A DNA stretch of 64,000 nucleotides from positions 1-64,000 of the forward strand of contig CAZSQZ010000012.1 in the NCBI GenBank assembly GCA_964609215.1, read 5' to 3'. Positions 40,030-49,851 of the stretch are shown here, piece after piece. The position numbers were made by a program, and so were the translations under genes. The notes beneath the pieces were generated by a model, which was not told the origin of the DNA, searched no databases, and saw only the letters and a program-made list of their open reading frames with translations. The stretch is from JABDKJ01 sp964609215. Lineage in GTDB: Bacteria > Bacteroidota > Bacteroidia > Flavobacteriales_D > JABDKJ01. Position 1 is the first letter of the stretch, and each line of letters opens with the position of its first letter.

Positions 40030-41013
40030 TTAATACATTATTCCAAAAACAACCCAAAACAACAAACCTCCTAGCATACTTAATTTCAGCATTTTAGAAG
40101 CCATTTTGTATTTATTCTTGTAGGTAGAAAACATTGCTTGAAAAAGGGGCAGACCAAATAAGAAAAAGGCAATACTTACAAAAATTAAAAATTGGTTGAA
40201 AGTGAATAACCAATTGATCTGATAAATCAAATACCAAATGAACATTACCGTTAGTAAAACGCCCAAAGCGATGCTAACTTTAGTCGCTATTCCACTTCCG
40301 AACTTAATGGGTAATGTTTTCATGCCTACCCTGCTATCTCCTTTTTGATCCTCAATATCCTTCACAATTTCTCTATGAAGACTTAGAATCAAAATAAAGG
40401 ATGAAAAGGCCGTAATATGTTTCAAGACAATCTGATAGAACTTTTCACTATACGTTTTTTCTCCATTGCTAAGGAAGTATAAGGGATGATCTGCAAAATA
40501 TTCTTGAATCAGTGCAGGCATATCAAAAATGAAAACTATCAATGGCAAAACAGCGCAAAGAAAAGCCACGCAAAAATTACCGATTAATGTGGCTCCTTGA
40601 AGATATTTCGAATAGTAAAATAAGGAGGCCGCAGCAAATAAATGGATAACCACCAAAATCCAATTTCCAATTATGAACCACGTCATCAAACCTGAAAATA
40701 AACCGACAAGTAAAAAAATGAATGCCAGGTTTTCTATCCAATCTTTTTTATCTGGAAAGCGAACCAGAGGCCTGTTTTTTATATTATGTTCATCTGATTT
40801 GATATCATATACATCATTCAATAAATAACCAAAAATTGCTACGCATAAAACAGAAAATATGAGTAGGCTATAAGCTGGGAGCGAATGAATCAAATCTAAT
40901 TTATTGAGCTTGAAAAACGGTAAAATGATAAAGTACCTAGAAAGAATCATTGTTACTGCTATAATCAATAGATTAAGAGGCCTGACCAGCTGTATGTAAT
41001 CTTTTAAACTCAA
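40030..41013 (-). CDS. UbiA-family membrane prenyltransferase
   Basis: Integral membrane enzyme of 327 aa with about eight or nine hydrophobic helices. Two Asp-rich motifs bind the magnesium-prenyl diphosphate: NDVYDIKSDEHN at about residues 66-77 and DIEDQKGDSR around 216-225. Bacteroidetes relatives are usually annotated geranylgeranylglycerol-phosphate geranylgeranyltransferase-like. A menA-like role in menaquinone synthesis is the alternative, and the acceptor cannot be decided from sequence. It begins one base after priA ends, so it is probably co-transcribed with it. Confidence 0.86.
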   Translation of the reverse strand: MSLKDYIQLVRPLNLLIIAVTMILSRYFIILPFFKLNKLDLIHSLPAYSLLIFSVLCVAIFGYLLNDVYDIKSDEHNIKNRPLVRFPDKKDWIENLAFIFLLVGLFSGLMTWFIIGNWILVVIHLFAAASLFYYSKYLQGATLIGNFCVAFLCAVLPLIVFIFDMPALIQEYFADHPLYFLSNGEKTYSEKFYQIVLKHITAFSSFILILSLHREIVKDIEDQKGDSRVGMKTLPIKFGSGIATKVSIALGVLLTVMFIWYLIYQINWLFTFNQFLIFVSIAFFLFGLPLFQAMFSTYKNKYKMASKMLKLSMLGGLLFWVVFGIMY

Positions 41014-43470
41014 TTAAATGGGATCTACATTAATTACTATTCTAACGGATTTATAATGTTGTGTTTCATAGAATTTTTCAATAATAGAATTAATAGTATC
41101 CCGAACAAATTTCTTAGACGCTTTTCTTTCTATTTTCAGAATCATTTCTTGAATATAAACTCTTTTGACTCGCGCAATAATAGCTGGTTGAGGTCCTAAA
41201 ACTCTTGAACCAAAAGCACTTTGCATCAACGACATTAGATAACGTGCTGCTTGCTCCACGAGATTTGCATTAGGGTGACGAAGACTTAATTTAATAATCT
41301 TAAAAAAAGGAGGATAGCTAAATTCTTTTCTCTCTTGAATTTCAAGTTGAATAAAGTCTTTGAAAGCGTTTTTCTTGAGCAATTTCAGTATTTCCATTTC
41401 GGGTCTTCTGGTTTGAATGAGCACCTTTCCTTTCTTATTGCTTCTTCCCGCCCTTCCACTTACTTGAGACATCATTTGAAAAGCTCTTTCACTGGATCTA
41501 AAATCTGGCCAATTAACTAGGCTATCTGCACTTAAAATTCCCACGAGTGAAACATTTTCAAAATCCAAACCTTTAGTAACCATTTGCGTGCCTACCAAAA
41601 TATCAATTTCTCTCTTTTCAAATTGATCAATCAACCTTTGAAAAGCGTACTTTCCTCTAGTTGTATCATAGTCCATTCTTTTAACCCTAGCCTCTGAAAA
41701 AAGCAGACTCATTTCATCTTCGATTTTCTCGGTTCCAAAGCCTATCATTTTTATATCTGAACTTGAGCAGGATTCACAGATATGAGGAGGGTCATACTTT
41801 GTACCGCAATAATGACAAATTAGCTTATGCTGTATTTTATGATAAGTCAAACTTACATCGCAATTATCACAGCCTGGAGAATGTCCGCAGGATTCGCATT
41901 GCCAATAAGGAACATAGCCTCTTCTGTTTTGAAATAAAATAATTTGCTCCTTACGCTCCAAAGCTGCCTTAATTTCTCTTTGTAATTCAAAGGAAAACAG
42001 TTGCGATTGGCCTTTATTCTTGAGATCTTTTTTAAGATCAATAATTTTAATTTCTGGCATTTTAGCAGGACCAAATCTGTTTTTGAGTTGCACATAGCCA
42101 ACTAAGCGCTGTTGTGCCATCCAGTATGATTCAATTGAAGGTGTCGCAGAACCCAATACTACCTTAGCTTGGTGCAAGTTGGCAAGTTTCAAAGCTGCAT
42201 CTCTTGCATTGTATCTTGGAGCTGGATCATATTGTTTAAAGCTGGCATCATGCTCTTCATCAACGATAATAAGCCCTAAGTTGTCGAAAGGCATAAAAAC
42301 GGCTGACCTTGCCCCTATGACAATATCATATTTCTTAAATCTCTCGTTTAGAAGATCCTTCCATATCTCATATTTCTCCAAGGATGAAACATTTGAATGA
42401 AAGACAGCAAGTCTATCTCCAAAATGTTTTTTGAGTCGCTGAACAAGTTGAGAAGTTAAGGCAATCTCAGGTAAAAGGTAAAGACACTTTTGTCCTTTGT
42501 CGATAGCTTGATTGATTAAGTGAACATATACTTCTGTCTTGCCTGAACCTGTTACTCCATGCAATAAGACAGTGTCCTTTGTGTTGAAATTGTCATTTAT
42601 CTCTTCAAGTGCTTTTTGTTGTTCAAGACTTAGTTCTTTTGGCTTTTCCTCATATAAAATTTGTCCTTTGAATCGACCAACTTCAACTTGGTAGGTTGTT
42701 AAAATTTTCTTCTCTATCAAGCCTTTAACAACTGCATCTGAAGACCTCGCTTCTTTTATCAGTTGTTTGCTTGACACTTCTTCTGGTGATAAAGAAAAAG
42801 GTCTAGCCAGTTCCAAATACTTCATCAAGGTCAACATTTGCTTAGGAGCTCTTTTCTCAAGACCTAAAAAGACATCTTCTAGCTGTTTTTCGGAAATACT
42901 TTTGGAAAGTTTAATTCGTTTTTCAAATTTAGGCACAAACTTTCTCGAGACATTTTCACTTAAATAAACCAAGCCCTTTTCTACCATCTTATTAATAATT
43001 GGCTTGGGATTTTTTACCCTAAGAATCTTCCCCATATCCGCAAGAGAAACTTCTTTTTGAATACTTAAACTCTCTATTACCATACGTTCCCTGCTAGTAA
43101 GTTGGGAAATATTAATATCCTTTTCGTTCAAAAAGATATGAGACTCACTTTTCAGCAGAAAACTAGAAGGCAGAGCTGCTTGCATCACTTCTCCAATTGA
43201 GCACATGTAATAATCGGACATCCATTTCCAAAATTGCAATTGACGATGATCAAGAATGCTCTTTTTATCTAACACTTCAATTACCTTCTTAGGTTCCTTT
43301 TCTTGATTATGTTTTTGCTCAATTGAAAAGATGATTCCAGTATAAATTCTGGATGATCCAAATTCAACTAAAACTCGTGCACCTATTTCAATATTCTCAA
43401 CTGGAATATTGCCCAGGGAATAAGTAAAAATATTTTTTACCGGAAGGGGTATGATTACTTTTAAATACAA
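41014..43470 (-). CDS. priA: Primosomal replication protein N' (PriA helicase)
   Basis: 3'-5' helicase that reloads the replisome at stalled forks; 818 aa. The N-terminal DNA-binding domain (from MYLKVIIPLPVKNIFTYSLG) is followed by a superfamily-2 helicase: Walker A HGVTGSGKTEVY, DEEH box (IIVDEEHDASFKQYD), and GSATPS motif. A zinc region with paired cysteines (CESCGHSPGCDNC and CHYCG, CESC) and the later motif QVSGRAGRSNKKG follow. It is the first gene of the minus-strand cluster running to hutH. The next gene upstream (43649) is divergent. Confidence 0.97.
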   Translation of the reverse strand: MYLKVIIPLPVKNIFTYSLGNIPVENIEIGARVLVEFGSSRIYTGIIFSIEQKHNQEKEPKKVIEVLDKKSILDHRQLQFWKWMSDYYMCSIGEVMQAALPSSFLLKSESHIFLNEKDINISQLTSRERMVIESLSIQKEVSLADMGKILRVKNPKPIINKMVEKGLVYLSENVSRKFVPKFEKRIKLSKSISEKQLEDVFLGLEKRAPKQMLTLMKYLELARPFSLSPEEVSSKQLIKEARSSDAVVKGLIEKKILTTYQVEVGRFKGQILYEEKPKELSLEQQKALEEINDNFNTKDTVLLHGVTGSGKTEVYVHLINQAIDKGQKCLYLLPEIALTSQLVQRLKKHFGDRLAVFHSNVSSLEKYEIWKDLLNERFKKYDIVIGARSAVFMPFDNLGLIIVDEEHDASFKQYDPAPRYNARDAALKLANLHQAKVVLGSATPSIESYWMAQQRLVGYVQLKNRFGPAKMPEIKIIDLKKDLKNKGQSQLFSFELQREIKAALERKEQIILFQNRRGYVPYWQCESCGHSPGCDNCDVSLTYHKIQHKLICHYCGTKYDPPHICESCSSSDIKMIGFGTEKIEDEMSLLFSEARVKRMDYDTTRGKYAFQRLIDQFEKREIDILVGTQMVTKGLDFENVSLVGILSADSLVNWPDFRSSERAFQMMSQVSGRAGRSNKKGKVLIQTRRPEMEILKLLKKNAFKDFIQLEIQERKEFSYPPFFKIIKLSLRHPNANLVEQAARYLMSLMQSAFGSRVLGPQPAIIARVKRVYIQEMILKIERKASKKFVRDTINSIIEKFYETQHYKSVRIVINVDPI

Positions 43471-43648
43471 ATTGACCCACTAATTAAATATTGGCTAAAA
43501 TAGATATTCCCGATTACAAAAATCACTCTCTCTTTGCTAACAAAAACCGTTAATTTCTTCGTTGAAAAAAAAATTACAGTGCAGGTTATTCCTTTTGCCT
43601 TGAATTAAAAAATTCATTAATTGCATCAATCGGTATTTACTAAACAAA

Positions 43649-44545
43649 ATGATTAAAATGCGCTTATATAAGCCCCTCATACTTGCAGCCTGTCTAAGCT
43701 TGCTCCTCTTTTCATGTGTTGAAGAAAAGCCTAATGGTTTGGATGGTACCCAGCAGCAAGAAGACAAAAAAGACATTGACAATTCTAAGATGCTAAAGGT
43801 GAATAATCAATTATTCAGCATTCCCTCGCCTATTCAAAGCGCGAAATTATTTCAAGAGTTGAGTCTTCCATACAATAATGAAAACCTTCACACACCAGAT
43901 AAACTTTCAAACTATACCACCTCCTCAAGAAAGGGGCTTAATTTAGGAGTTTATGGAGCAGACTTAGGTTATGTAAGTTTATATGAGCAAGAAAAGGATG
44001 CTACTGAACTTCTGGGTGCAATTAATAAGTTAGTTGCAGACTTGGATTTAACTGCTGCAGTCGATGAAAAACTTGTTGAGCGCTTTATTAATAACATGAC
44101 CAACTCCGATTCTTTGGTTTATATCGTTTCAGATTTTTATGATGCCGGAGACAAATACCTAAAGGAAAATGACAGAGGAGATATAGCTGGTTTGGTTCTG
44201 GCCGGAGGCTGGATAGAGGGAATGTATTTAACTACTTCAAATGCCGATAACAATCCAAAAATTAATAATAGAATAGCCGAACAAAAAACAGTCATTGGAA
44301 ATTTGATCAAGATTTTAGAGCAGAATAAAAATAATGCTGAGACTAACGCTTTAATAGATGATTTGATAAATCTTGAATCGGCTTATGATGGTATTGAATA
44401 CGACTATATCTATGTTAGACCAGAAACGGATGCAGACAAGAAACTTACAAAAATCAAATGTAGAACAGAAATTATTATGAGCGATGAAGTTCTAAATAAT
44501 ATTAAAAGCATTGTTGAATCTCTTCGGAATAAAATTATATCATAA
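43649..44545 (+). CDS. Lipoprotein of unknown function
   Basis: 298-aa predicted lipoprotein with a signal peptide ending in lipobox LLLFSC (Cys 23). The mature part is mainly helical, acidic and without recognised motifs. It contains SSRKGLNLGVYGADLGYVSL and a long helical stretch around residues 180-230. Its stop (TAA, 44543-44545) shares one base with the next gene's ATG, and the ABC transporter follows, so the three look like one operon. The function is not recognised. A role as surface or periplasmic partner of the transporter is inference from position only. Confidence 0.82.
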   Translation: MIKMRLYKPLILAACLSLLLFSCVEEKPNGLDGTQQQEDKKDIDNSKMLKVNNQLFSIPSPIQSAKLFQELSLPYNNENLHTPDKLSNYTTSSRKGLNLGVYGADLGYVSLYEQEKDATELLGAINKLVADLDLTAAVDEKLVERFINNMTNSDSLVYIVSDFYDAGDKYLKENDRGDIAGLVLAGGWIEGMYLTTSNADNNPKINNRIAEQKTVIGNLIKILEQNKNNAETNALIDDLINLESAYDGIEYDYIYVRPETDADKKLTKIKCRTEIIMSDEVLNNIKSIVESLRNKIIS

Positions 44546-44961
44546 TGAAAAAAACAATCCTCACGTCAATAGTAATTTTATTCGGTGCTTTCGCTTTTGC
44601 TCAAGGCCCATGCGGTAGCATAGCATCTAATTGCGAAAAAAATATTGCTAACAATTATATCTCAGATGGACAGGCTTACAGAGCTTTGTTGGTGGAAGAA
44701 GAAGTTGCTGAATTCAAAGCAACCTTATATGGAGGTAATACATACAGAATCGCAGGATGCAGTGGAATGGAATCTGGAAATTTGATTTTTTCAATTTATG
44801 ATCAAGACAGAAGACCCATTTTCTCAAATGCTGATTACGAAAAATCAGGTTACTGGGATTTTGAAATCGAAAATACTTTCGATTGTATAATTGAGGCTAG
44901 ATTAAATATTGAAAAAGTGGAGTCTGGATGTGCAGTGCTCCTCATAGCATTTGAGAATTAA
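44545..44961 (+). CDS. Small secreted protein of unknown function
   Basis: 138-aa protein with a clean signal peptide (MKKTILTSIVILFGAFAFAQ). The mature part is beta-rich with four to five cysteines (CGSIASNC, CSG, DCII, SGC) and the segment YGGNTYRIAGCSGMESGNLI. This resembles small beta-sandwich C-terminal PPC-like domains that describe Y-R-I cores, but the match is loose. It overlaps the preceding lipoprotein by one base and lies 17 bases before the ABC transporter, so it is translationally linked to both. The function is unknown. Confidence 0.8.
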   Translation: MKKTILTSIVILFGAFAFAQGPCGSIASNCEKNIANNYISDGQAYRALLVEEEVAEFKATLYGGNTYRIAGCSGMESGNLIFSIYDQDRRPIFSNADYEKSGYWDFEIENTFDCIIEARLNIEKVESGCAVLLIAFEN

Positions 44962-44978
44962 AAGTTAAGGAAACCTAT

Positions 44979-47900
44979 ATGAGTGAAAGGATACTCAAAG
45001 CTCTAATGCAATTGTTTGCCATTATCGGTGCTGACGAAGGCAACGAGGGTGGAAAAATTGGAGGAAAAGCGGTAATTGAATCCATGCTCGGTCAGCAACT
45101 GAGTAAAAATCTCGTTAACGATTATGTAGGTGTATATCAAGATTTTCAAACTCAACTTAGAACAAACAAGAAAACTGGTGAGATAAGAAGAAAGAGAACT
45201 TCTGTAAACTCTGTTAAAGTCCTTCGTATTTGTGATGCTATTAATAAAGAGCTCACCTCTCAGGAAAAGGTAATTGTTATGGTAAAATTATTGGAATTCA
45301 TAAATTCCAATAAGGATATTACAGAGCAGGAAAACGAATTTGTAACCACTGTTGCAGATACGTTTAATTTGGATCCTGATGAATCCAACGAATTATACAA
45401 TTTCGTTATCAAAGATAACTCCTTGGATTCTGAAAACTTACTTTACATAAACGGGCACAAACCTTTTTCAAAGAGTACGAAGTATCTGAAAAACACACAG
45501 ATTGAAGGTGGAATTAAGGTATTGAGAATAGAGAGTATCAATTGGTATTTTCTTAAAGTCAATAAGGACGAAAACCTTCAAATGAATGGCATTCCGTTAA
45601 AGCCGAATAATATTTATTCTTTGAATAATGGTGCCTCCATTCGAAATTCTAAGGTAAATCCCATTTACTACAGTGATGTTATTAGCCTTTACCTTCAAGA
45701 TAATACAACAGATCGGATAAGTTTTATTGCCGATGACATAACGTATAAGTTTAAGAAGGGAAATCTAGGATTGAGAAACGTAGATATCAATGAAGGATCT
45801 GGCAAGCTCGTAGGAATAATGGGAGGTTCCGGTTCCGGAAAATCTACTTTGTTAAATGTCCTAAATGGAAATTACAAGCCTGCCAGTGGAACAGTAACTA
45901 TAAATGGAGTTGATATACATAGTGGTGATCCAGAAGCTGAAGGTCAGATCGGATATGTAGCGCAAGATGATTTACTGATTGAGGAATTAACTGTTTATCA
46001 GAATTTATATTTCAATGCACAGCTTTGCTTCAGTAAGTTATCTGATAAGGAGATTGAGGAGAAAGTAGATAAATTGCTGATTTCACTGGGACTTATTCAG
46101 ACCAAAGAATTAAAGGTTGGAAATCCTTTAGAAAAAACTATTTCCGGTGGACAAAGAAAAAGACTCAATATAGGTCTAGAATTAATAAGAGAACCAGCGG
46201 TTTTATTTGTTGATGAACCTACGAGTGGACTTTCCTCAAGAGATTCTGAAAACATTATGGATCTTCTAAAGGAGTTAACTTTAAAAGGTAAATTAATCTT
46301 TGTTGTAATTCACCAACCTTCTTCAGATATATTTAAAATGTTCGACAAATTGGTATTGTTGGACATGGGAGGATATCCCATTTATTATGGAGATCCATTG
46401 GATAGTGTTCTTTATTTTAAGGAGAAAGCAAATCAAGCTAACTTTAGCCAAAGCGAGTGCGTGACTTGTGGAAATGTAAACCCCGAACAGGTATTTAATA
46501 TTGTTGAAGCAAAGGTTGTAGATGAGTATGGTAATCTTACCGAAGAAAGAAAAGTAAAACCTAATGAATGGAATGAACATTATAAGGAAGCTAGACAGTT
46601 AACTCCTAAAGCGGTCATTAATAAAAGCCCTGTTCCACCATCTACATTTAGCATTCCAAATGCATTAAAGCAATTTAAAATTTTCTTTAAAAGAGATTTT
46701 CTTTCCAAGCTAACAAACAGGCAATATGTGCTTATTAATATTTTAGAAGCCCCAGCCTTAGCCGGAATTTTGGCTTTTTTCATTAAATACTTTATTGTTG
46801 ACGATCACACAAGTCAGGGATATATCTTTTTTGAAAATGAAAATATCCCACAATTCCTTTTTATAAGTGTAATAGTCGCCTTGTTTGTCGGTTTGACTGT
46901 TGCTGCAGAAGAAATTATAAGGGATCAAAAAATATTAGCGAGGGAGAAATTCCTTAACCTAAGCTATAATAGTTACATCTTCTCTAAGATTAGCATAATG
47001 TTTTTTATTTCTGCTGTGCAAATGTTTCTATATGCGCTTGTAGGAAATTTGATTCTAGAAATAGAGGGAATGACTTTTGCCTATTGGGCGGTTCTCTTTA
47101 CCACCAGTTGTTTTGCTAATGTTCTTGGGTTAAATGTATCTGCTACTTTTAATTCTGCAAAAGTAATTTACATTTTAGTTCCTTTATTGATCATTCCCCA
47201 ATTGCTTTTCAGTGGAATAATAGTAAGCTTCGATAAGCTTCATCCCTTATTTTCATCTCAAAAAGGTGTGCCTTGGATTGGAAATATAATGGCGTCAAGA
47301 TGGGCCTATGAAGGTCTTGCTGTTAAGCAATTCAGAGATAATGCATATGAGGCAAAGTTCTATGAATTTGATAAGGTGAAGAAATATTCCAATTGGAAAA
47401 AGGATTCTTGGATCAAGGAGCTAGGGAATCATGTTGCCATGATAGAGCGCAACATGGGTAAAGAGGATAGAAAAGAAGATGTAAAGTATAGTTTACAAGT
47501 AATAAAAAACGAATTAACTAAAGAGGCTAAAATAACCGGTAATGCGGTATCCTTTTCCGGAATGGATTTATTAAGTATTACCAATGTAGATAAAGGAGTT
47601 TTAAACGGCTTAAATTCCTATTTTGAAGAGCTTACAAGGCACTACAGAAAAGTATTTAATAATGCGGAAAGAGAGAAGGAGAACATTATTTATGAACTAA
47701 CCAGCACTCCTGAAGCAAAAGAAGAATACAAGAAACTTCTACGAGACCATAAAAATGAAAGCCTTGAACGATTCGTAACTAACAGAAATGACATCAAAGT
47801 AATTATCGAACACGATGGTGAACTAATACAGAAAAAAGACTTGATATATACTCAACCCTTTTTCTCTGGTTTTTTTGATGCTCATTTTTATAGTCCGAGC

Positions 47901-48059
47901 AAAAAGATTTTTGGTAAATATATTGATACCTTTTGGGCAAATATCGGAATGATATGGATAATGATTATTGGTTTAACCATTACCTTATTATTCGATTTTT
48001 TCAGGAAATTAATGGAGTTTTCTGAAATTTTAGCTAATCGAAAAAAAGCTAAAACTTAA
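44979..48059 (+). CDS. ABCG-type ABC transporter with N-terminal TerB-like and FHA-like domains
   Basis: 1,026-aa half-transporter combining five parts. Residues about 1-145 are TerB-like helical (EKVIVMVKLLEFINSNKDIT). About 150-245 is an FHA-like beta domain (MNGIPLKPNNIYSL) that lacks the usual Gly-Arg and Ser-x-x-His phosphothreonine residues. About 260-480 is the ATPase: Walker A GGSGSGKST near 282, signature SGGQRKR near 389, Walker B LFVDEPTSGL near 409. About 575-770 holds five membrane helices, followed by a long hydrophilic insert of about 190 residues and a final helix at about 985-1005. ABCG order (ATPase first) suggests export. The substrate is unknown. Its stop overlaps the convergent SiaC gene. 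Confidence 0.9.
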   Translation: MSERILKALMQLFAIIGADEGNEGGKIGGKAVIESMLGQQLSKNLVNDYVGVYQDFQTQLRTNKKTGEIRRKRTSVNSVKVLRICDAINKELTSQEKVIVMVKLLEFINSNKDITEQENEFVTTVADTFNLDPDESNELYNFVIKDNSLDSENLLYINGHKPFSKSTKYLKNTQIEGGIKVLRIESINWYFLKVNKDENLQMNGIPLKPNNIYSLNNGASIRNSKVNPIYYSDVISLYLQDNTTDRISFIADDITYKFKKGNLGLRNVDINEGSGKLVGIMGGSGSGKSTLLNVLNGNYKPASGTVTINGVDIHSGDPEAEGQIGYVAQDDLLIEELTVYQNLYFNAQLCFSKLSDKEIEEKVDKLLISLGLIQTKELKVGNPLEKTISGGQRKRLNIGLELIREPAVLFVDEPTSGLSSRDSENIMDLLKELTLKGKLIFVVIHQPSSDIFKMFDKLVLLDMGGYPIYYGDPLDSVLYFKEKANQANFSQSECVTCGNVNPEQVFNIVEAKVVDEYGNLTEERKVKPNEWNEHYKEARQLTPKAVINKSPVPPSTFSIPNALKQFKIFFKRDFLSKLTNRQYVLINILEAPALAGILAFFIKYFIVDDHTSQGYIFFENENIPQFLFISVIVALFVGLTVAAEEIIRDQKILAREKFLNLSYNSYIFSKISIMFFISAVQMFLYALVGNLILEIEGMTFAYWAVLFTTSCFANVLGLNVSATFNSAKVIYILVPLLIIPQLLFSGIIVSFDKLHPLFSSQKGVPWIGNIMASRWAYEGLAVKQFRDNAYEAKFYEFDKVKKYSNWKKDSWIKELGNHVAMIERNMGKEDRKEDVKYSLQVIKNELTKEAKITGNAVSFSGMDLLSITNVDKGVLNGLNSYFEELTRHYRKVFNNAEREKENIIYELTSTPEAKEEYKKLLRDHKNESLERFVTNRNDIKVIIEHDGELIQKKDLIYTQPFFSGFFDAHFYSPSKKIFGKYIDTFWANIGMIWIMIIGLTITLLFDFFRKLMEFSEILANRKKAKT

Positions 48060-48445
48060 GATATCTCTTCCATCTCAATCATCTCGAAAGGAAGATCAAG
48101 AATCGCTTCATAGTCTTCTCCTGCTTCGAGCATATCTTCATCATCGCACTCGTAATACCATTTTACAACTACCTCTTTTCCATCTTGCTTCAAACCTTCT
48201 AATTTTTTGAAAACATCAAGAATGCATTTAGATGAACTCGTATTAAAATATTCCAGTTTAATGAATATTTCTGTATGGGCTAATGCGGTTTTTCCATACT
48301 CATCTATCCAATCAATTAAAGGCTTATAAAACTCAATTGAGTTTTCAGGAATAGATCTTCCCTTTAGCATTAATTTTCCAGCTGTTGAATCCATAACCAC
48401 CTCTGGAGTTTTTGGAGTTCCTTCTATTTTTAACACTTCTACCAT
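48056..48445 (-). CDS. siaC: SiaC-family regulatory phosphoprotein (DUF1987)
   Basis: 129-aa cytoplasmic protein of the SiaC/DUF1987 family. In Pseudomonas, SiaC is phosphorylated on a threonine by SiaB and switches a partner enzyme. Here the segment LEYFNTSSSKCILDVFKKL holds Thr69, the likely site by position in the family motif (inference). The start MVEVLKIEGTPKTPEV is the family N-terminus. It lies 5 bases after siaB, and its stop overlaps the ABC transporter's stop in TTAA. No SiaD cyclase is nearby, so the partner here is unknown. Confidence 0.88.
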   Translation of the reverse strand: MVEVLKIEGTPKTPEVVMDSTAGKLMLKGRSIPENSIEFYKPLIDWIDEYGKTALAHTEIFIKLEYFNTSSSKCILDVFKKLEGLKQDGKEVVVKWYYECDDEDMLEAGEDYEAILDLPFEMIEMEEIS

Positions 48446-48450
48446 TTGAT

Positions 48451-49026
48451 TTAATTAATACTCACATTTAAACTAAAAAAAGAATTTTCTTTGTCGACAG
48501 GAACAAAACCATATTTAAGTTTCTGACCAGATCTTCGAGCGATATCTATAATACCAAGTCCTCCGCCACCTTTATCAGAAAAAGTTCCATTATTCAAAAT
48601 AGATTTATAATAAGCTTTCATTTCTTCTTTGCTCATTTCATTTATCTCATCTATTCTAGATCGTAATTTCGATACGTTCTCATTGAGAACATGATTTCCA
48701 GTAATAATACAGTAACCATCTTCTTTCTTTGCTATCATCAAAATTACGGAACAATCTTGTTCATTCAAAGATTTTCTAAGGTCACTATGATGATACAAAT
48801 TTTGCATGCATTCCACTAGAACATTAAAAACTTTCTTCTTGATTTTAGTCGTCTCTTCAAATTGATCCAACTTCTGTTCGACTATTGTTAGAATTGAATC
48901 GAGCAACTGCGAGGTGAGAGCGCCTCTAAAAGACAGCATAACATCTTGCTTCTCCATTTGGTTGTAAAAACCAAAAATCTCTTGCTCATTCAGCATATGA
49001 TGGTTGTCGAATTTATACATTTGCAT
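48451..49026 (-). CDS. siaB: SiaB-family protein kinase
   Basis: 191-aa kinase with the GHKL (histidine-kinase-like) ATPase fold that phosphorylates SiaC in Pseudomonas. The N-box is VECMQNLYHHSD (Glu72, Asn76), and the glycine-rich ATP lid is DKGGGGLGIIDIARRSG (residues 151-167). There are no membrane helices and no sensor domain. The first gene of a siaB-siaC pair, it diverges from the methyltransferase at 49120 with 93 bp between. No PP2C-type SiaA phosphatase is in the window to reverse the phosphorylation. Confidence 0.9.
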   Translation of the reverse strand: MQMYKFDNHHMLNEQEIFGFYNQMEKQDVMLSFRGALTSQLLDSILTIVEQKLDQFEETTKIKKKVFNVLVECMQNLYHHSDLRKSLNEQDCSVILMIAKKEDGYCIITGNHVLNENVSKLRSRIDEINEMSKEEMKAYYKSILNNGTFSDKGGGGLGIIDIARRSGQKLKYGFVPVDKENSFFSLNVSIN

Positions 49027-49119
49027 AGTTGCATTTTTGATTAATATTTGCAGGTTATGCCATTAATCTAAGCTTTATTACGGTCTGTCTAATAATTTGT
49101 TGCATTTTAAAAGCAAAAT

Positions 49120-49851
49120 ATGAGCAATTCCTGGTACAAAGACTGGTTTAACACCAAGTACTACCATATCCTCTATAAAAATAGGGACTTTGGAGAGGCC
49201 GAAGATTTCATTAAAATTTTATCTACTCATCTAAAAATTCCTAAAAACGCCAAGATTCTGGACTTAGCATGCGGAAAAGGCAGACATTCCATATTTCTTA
49301 ATAAACTGGGATATGATGTTACGGGTATTGATCTTTCGGCTGAGAGCATAGAAGAAGCAAAAAAAATGGAATCTCAAAACCTGCAATTTATAGAAGGAGA
49401 TATGAGAGTAGCCCACAAAGAATGTTACTTTGATTACATCTTTAACCTTTTTACAAGTTTTGGTTATTTTAATGAAATGGAAGACAACTATGCCGTTATA
49501 CATTCCATTGCTAAAGGCCTAAAGCCTCAAGGAGTCGGAGTAATTGATTTTTTGAATGCAGAATTGGTAAGAAAGTCTTTACCTGAACAAAATCAGGTAA
49601 GAATAGATGATATTGTTTTTCAAATCAATAAGTTTGAAGCGGATGGAATGGTTCACAAGGAAATTGCATTTGAAGAAGATGATGAAAAGTATACTTTTAA
49701 GGAAAGTGTAAAGCTTTTCGGGTTAGAGGATTTTCAATCCTTTCTTTCGCAAGCAGGACTAAAGCTATTAGAGGTATTTGGTTCTTATGACTTAAAGAGT
49801 TTTGAAGTTGATCAATCAAAAAGAATGATTCTAGTTTTTAGGAAAAATTAG
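49120..49851 (+). CDS. Class I SAM-dependent methyltransferase
   Basis: 243-aa enzyme with SAM motif I at about residues 47-62 (AKILDLACGKGRHSIFLNK), motif II acidic residue in VTGIDLS, and motif around 90 (FIEGDMR). The C-terminal lid is typical of small-molecule methyltransferases, so the substrate may be a small molecule, but I cannot name it. Its stop TAG overlaps the stop of the convergent mazG (TTAG). It diverges from siaB; a functional link is not implied. Confidence 0.88.
   Translation: MSNSWYKDWFNTKYYHILYKNRDFGEAEDFIKILSTHLKIPKNAKILDLACGKGRHSIFLNKLGYDVTGIDLSAESIEEAKKMESQNLQFIEGDMRVAHKECYFDYIFNLFTSFGYFNEMEDNYAVIHSIAKGLKPQGVGVIDFLNAELVRKSLPEQNQVRIDDIVFQINKFEADGMVHKEIAFEEDDEKYTFKESVKLFGLEDFQSFLSQAGLKLLEVFGSYDLKSFEVDQSKRMILVFRKN

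Noticed and set aside
44979..45420. TerB-like domain as a tellurite resistance gene
   Set aside because: It is the N-terminal part of a transporter, with no other ter genes nearby. TerB folds are widespread in other roles.
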